Assembly (NCBI GenBank): GCA_910591455.2
Contig: OU342804.1
Span: 31,443,421 to 31,507,420 of the forward strand
Direction: 5' to 3'
Origin: Pholis gunnellus
Taxonomy: Eukaryota > Chordata > Actinopteri > Perciformes > Pholidae
Length of the DNA: 64,000 nt
The translations under genes and the position numbers were made by a program. Positions 60,690 through 64,000 of the stretch are shown in pieces. Below the pieces are notes generated by a model, which made no database searches, was not told where the DNA came from, and worked only from the letters and a program-made list of their open reading frames with translations. Every line of letters starts with the position of its first letter. The stretch's first letter is position 1.

Positions 60690-61400
60690 CACAAATTGAG
60701 AGCGTTTGCCTTGCTTATTGATGGGATGCTTTGTGGGCGGCGTGGAGGGGAGCGTAATTAAAATAGTTTCTGAGAGAAACAGCAAGCCACATCTGAGGTT
60801 CCACCCTCTTCCAGCATTTAACCACATCAAGAGCGTCTCACTTAGAAATGGCCACCAGAACAACCGCTTATACACACGGCCCGGCTGATGTTTTGGTGTG
60901 TTGTCTGACTTGCGAGGGGCCTCTGAGGCATAATGTGCACACATTTGTAATTAAAAGAGAGCTGCCTTTTTCTGATCATTGGGGTAAATAAAGTGACAGA
61001 GGCAGCTAGCTGGGTGATGTATGGGAGGGGAAGACAAATTAACTGTTGACTCTCTGGGGGATTGTCAGCAGAGGCCTTCACAGCAGCAGTGGAGCAGCGC
61101 CAAAGGGCAGAGAGATTTGTAGATGATGGTGCTAATTACCAGAATGCAAACCATAATGCGACCAAGATGGAAGCAATTTAGGCAGTAGTCATTTAGCCTG
61201 CTGCTCTTCCGCCCACCGGCTGCTGCCTAGCCAGAGCTGGGGCATGAGGATGGGAAAAGTCTGGGACAATCCATTGCTCGGGTGGAGGATAAAGCATTAA
61301 TGCATAGCAGAGAGGTTCCGTGGCGTGAGGAGCACATGGAGAGAGACCTGTGACAGGCCACTCATTTGTCTTTTTTTCTTAATCTAACTTCAGCAGAAAC
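60690..61400. promoter_or_regulatory. Unique-looking block upstream of fgf3, candidate enhancers
   Basis: About 0.7 kb without repeats or open frames. It includes several homeodomain-type cores: GTAATTAAAA near 60755, GTAATTAAAAG near 60948 and GCTAATTACC near 61131. It lies 1-1.7 kb upstream of the fgf3 start. Vertebrate fgf3 is controlled by distal elements in hindbrain, ear and midbrain-hindbrain boundary. Whether this block is one of them is inference. Confidence 0.3.
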
Positions 61401-62128
61401 GACCCCTAGCAGGAAATGCAGGTCAGGAGCAGGAAGGAGCATCTAAATACTTGAAAACAAAGAAGTCTGCGAACTTTAAACTGCTGTGCGAAGACGTTGG
61501 GTTTAATTGAGCTTGTCACCACCTTTGAAAGATCTTTGTGGATCTCTGCATTACGTGCAGGGCGATAGAGAAATATTGACATCAGCCCCTCCTGATGGCC
61601 TCACTGTTTACTGTTACTTGGCCAGCACCTGTGCAACTGGGACGAATGTATCTTCAGGTAGATGTGGACCACTTAAAAATCTAAGTTTTTAAAAATGTTG
61701 TTGTGCTGTTTTACATTTAAAAGATAAAGTTGTGTCCAAGTGGTCACATGAAATCCTCCAGTGTGAGAGGCATGAGGGTAAAGGCCTCGGGTTATGTAGC
61801 CTAAATGTTTAAATTCAATGGAGGTAGGAATTCAGACAAAAGACTAGTAGTGAGTTAAGTTTTTGTAAAGGTTAAGGTTAAAGATTTAACAGGTAGACAA
61901 CAGTCTTATTCCTCACCTGTTGCAGTGCCTGCCGGCTGGGTCTGCCTGTATAATTTGGGATGTCTAATTGCTCTTTCAGGATATTTCAGAGAGAGCTGTT
62001 CCGCACTCAGCCACTGTGTAATTTTATCCACGCTGCAGTCTCTCACTTCACACAGGGCCGATACCTTTTGCCTCCCCCTTTCCTTTGTATCAATTGGTCG
62101 GAGTTCAGTCTATTGTCGCCACAAGCCT
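61401..62128. other. fgf3 5' flank
   Basis: No gene. Promoter-proximal DNA with no feature I can name. Confidence 0.4.
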
Positions 62129-62170
62129 CTTTTATATCTGCGCTCAGTCTGAGCAGAGGCTCTCAGTCAG
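62129..62170 (+). promoter_or_regulatory. fgf3: Candidate fgf3 core promoter
   Basis: TTTTATATC (62129-62137) is TATA-like. TCAGTC at 62163-62168 fits an initiator about 30 bases downstream. This would give a 5' UTR of about 215 bases. No transcript evidence is available. Confidence 0.35.
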
Positions 62171-62262
62171 ATCCGCAGGAGGGATTTCCAGCAGCAGCAG
62201 AGGCGAGGAGCGGATCCCACCTCGAGGGCGGCAGTGCAGTCAGCGGTATCTCTCGGGCTCGG

Positions 62263-62310
62263 ATGTGCGCAAGGCTGGAGCTCACGAGCGTTGGGGCCCC
62301 GACACTTTAA
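62263..62310 (+). other. fgf3 upstream ORF 1
   Basis: ATG to TAA, 15 codons plus stop, weak start context. Its stop overlaps the next uORF start as TAATG. Confidence 0.55.
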
Positions 62311-62387
62311 TGGGACCCCGAGAACCGGGCAGGGGTTCTCCATTTTTTCGATACAATCGTCGCTCCAAGGCCATGCCACAATGCTGA
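62310..62387 (+). other. fgf3 upstream ORF 2, overlapping the main start
   Basis: 25 codons plus stop. G at +4 of its ATG. Its TGA (62385-62387) lies just inside the fgf3 coding region that begins at 62381, so ribosomes translating it would pass the main start in another frame. Confidence 0.55.
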
Positions 62388-63012
62388 TGATACCTCTGCT
62401 GGTGTTGCTGAGCCTGTTGGATTCCGTTTGTTCCCTGGCCCGCTGCACCCCGGGCCAGGCTTGCGACCCCCGGCAGCGGAGGGACGCCGGGGGCCGCGGA
62501 GGAGTGTATGAACACCTCGGAGGAGCGCCAAGACGCAGGAAACTCTACTGCGCTACTAAATATCATTTACAAATCCATCCTAATGGGAAAATAGATGGAT
62601 CACTGGAGGAAAACAATCCGTTTAGTGAGTATTCACGCGGTTTTACGCACAGACAACTGCACCAACACTGACAAAATGAACACAGAAAAGTTCAAGATAT
62701 AGACTATAATGTGACACAATGTTATCCATTTTTTTCTATCAGTGCTAATTAGAATTTTTTAATGAAGGTTCTAGATGCAGATTTGTGGAATGAAATAAAA
62801 CACATTCAGATGCACTTTTAGGGTAAATTAAATATAGCCTATGCTCTACATGTAGCCTATGCTTAAAATGTATGAAAGTGTATATTATTCAGTATTGCAT
62901 GTGGTGTTATTTATTTATTTATATATTCGAGTTAATTCCGATATGATGAATGTATCAGGATCTATCAGTTTCACTGTCAGTCACTTAGTGAAGCGCGTCC
63001 GTGGTAGCTGAC

Positions 63013-63086
<74 letters not shown>

Positions 63087-64000
63087 TCATGTCATTGCAA
63101 AGCTGTTGACATGCAGGTTAAGCTCCATTAGAAGTATCAACCAAAGTATTAACATCCAGGCGGGACAAAGGCGCTGTCCTAGCGGATGTATTTATCTAAT
63201 CAGCGACCATTAGAGCCTTTCTACAGCGCAGAATAGGCCATTGACTAATCAAGCACTGATTAAAAAAACACAATAAACATACTGAATGGAGCGGGACGAA
63301 GTGTCAAACAACCGGATATTAATTCCTTTATTGGAAGTGTGACCAAAGTTTGTTTGTTTGTTTTAGCATGAATTAGTTGGTGGGCTGGTCGATACATCTA
63401 CAGTGCATGAACGATGTTTAAAAGAATCATGATACATCTTCTATTAAACGTCGCCCTACAGCTATAGGTTATGTTATATACCTGTTTTATGTTTATTATT
63501 TGTATTTATTTATCCTATGTTTATCTGTATTGCAGGCATTATGGAAATTACAGCAGTGGATGTGGGCGTCGTGGCCATAAAAGGGCTTTTCTCCAGCAGA
63601 TATCTGGCCATGAATGATAAAGGTCGGCTGTATGCCTCGGTGGGTACAGATGGTATCTCATATTCTACTGTGACACCTTCTCCACACCACATACAGCTGC
63701 AGCTGACACTGGCCCAGAGGCAGCAGGTTAAAGGCCATATGACAGGGCCGAAAGATTTGGCTCTCACGTTTATCTGCTGTAACATGACACGTTTATCTGG
63801 AGTAGCCTAAATTGTATTGTTTTATGGCTGACAGTGGCAGAGGGTATTGTCGGAGCTGAGCGAATGGAAACCCTCTCAGTGTCTTTGAGAACCAAACCAA
63901 ACCATACGACAAGCTTCATGACAAATGTGGCTCACTGTTTTCTCTTTTCTCGTCTCCCCAGGAAGTGTTCAACAAAGAGTGTGAGTTTGTGGAGCGGATC
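62381..64000 (+). CDS. fgf3: Fibroblast growth factor 3, exons 1-2 and start of exon 3 (cut by window end)
   Basis: Secreted FGF that binds FGF receptors with heparan sulfate and acts in ear, hindbrain and pharyngeal development. Exons: 62381-62624, 63536-63639 (104 bases), 63962-64000. The introns are GT-AG. The Ser82 codon is split across exons 1 and 2, and the exon 2/3 junction is in phase 0. A hydrophobic signal peptide covers residues 1 to about 19. GGRGGVYEHLGGAPRRRKLY (about 40-60) and ECEFVERI in exon 3 match vertebrate FGF3, and the exon pattern is that of the FGF family. The ATG at 62381 has A at -3; a second ATG follows two codons later. The position of the mammalian N-glycosylation sequon reads IDGS here, so no sequon is seen in the available part. 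About 129 residues are visible; roughly the C-terminal half is missing. Confidence 0.95.
62625..63535 (+). other. fgf3: fgf3 intron 1
   Basis: A 911-base GT-AG intron. Apart from the long GT tract it holds nothing recognisable. Confidence 0.85.
63016..63083. repeat. (TG)n microsatellite in fgf3 intron 1
   Basis: About 34 uninterrupted TG units, a good candidate for length polymorphism and Z-DNA formation. Confidence 0.97.
63640..63961 (+). other. fgf3: fgf3 intron 2
   Basis: A 322-base intron from GTGGGT to a pyrimidine-rich CCCCAG. Readthrough frames here are not coding. Confidence 0.85.

Noticed and set aside
62282..62566. Minus-strand ORFs over fgf3 exon 1
   Set aside because: Shadows of a GC-rich coding exon.
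63517..63810. 97-residue ORF as a separate gene
   Set aside because: It is fgf3 exon 2 plus readthrough into intron 2; the GT donor at 63640 fits the FGF exon pattern.

Overview
This window is nuclear DNA of a ray-finned (teleost, probably percomorph) fish. It is AT-rich and intron-bearing, full of CA/GT and GA microsatellites, and packed with interspersed elements of kinds familiar from teleost genomes. It ends in the first three coding exons of fgf3 (62381-64000, + strand, cut by the window end). I see no bacterial genes, operons, tRNA, rRNA or CRISPR.

Layout. 1-31.4 kb is mostly gene-free. It holds decayed LINEs (12.6-13.8, 20.1-20.9 and 24.2-24.7 kb), two copies of a common fish repeat (4.1 and 25.0 kb), a hAT transposon with an 8-bp target duplication (15479-17054), a deletion derivative of an IS3EU-like DNA transposon with iterated 21-bp inverted ends (19169-20086), and two non-repetitive stretches that could be regulatory (2.16-2.34 and 10.3-10.6 kb). 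At 31903-37281 lies a nearly complete, very young Ty3/Gypsy LTR retrotransposon. Its 278-bp LTRs differ at one base, and it carries gag, a canonical -1 frameshift signal, and pol broken inside integrase. 37.3-49.6 kb is again gene-poor, with a second copy of the 15.5-kb hAT family (40414-41418) inserted in another repeat, a purine-rich degenerate tandem repeat (46.5-47.0 kb), and a LINE fragment.

Host genes. On the minus strand, 50.2-56.2 kb holds a multi-exon gene for a C2H2 zinc-finger protein with a coiled coil and a conserved C-terminal helical domain, of the fish-expanded family usually annotated as 'SAMD3-like' or uncharacterised. Four coding exons, a probable non-coding first exon in CpG-rich DNA and a candidate poly(A) signal can be placed. 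A one-base loss in an A4 run truncates the C-terminal tail. From 56.4 to 62.1 kb there is no gene apart from a hAT BED-finger fragment. The 0.7 kb at 60.7-61.4 kb is unique-looking and homeodomain-motif-rich, and could hold fgf3 enhancers.

fgf3 encodes a secreted FGF-receptor ligand. Exons 1, 2 and the start of 3 have consistent splice sites and phases. Its leader carries two tandem upstream ORFs, the second overlapping the main start, and the main frame stays open for 76 codons upstream of the ATG. Nothing here links the two host genes functionally. Their proximity fits a lineage-specific zinc-finger gene sitting in the gene-poor flank of a developmental regulator.

No clearly unprecedented system was found. 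The best novel-looking items are the gag-pol frameshift signal with its stem-loop, the integrase-breaking 16-bp duplication junction, the IS3EU-like deletion derivative, and the fgf3 uORF arrangement.
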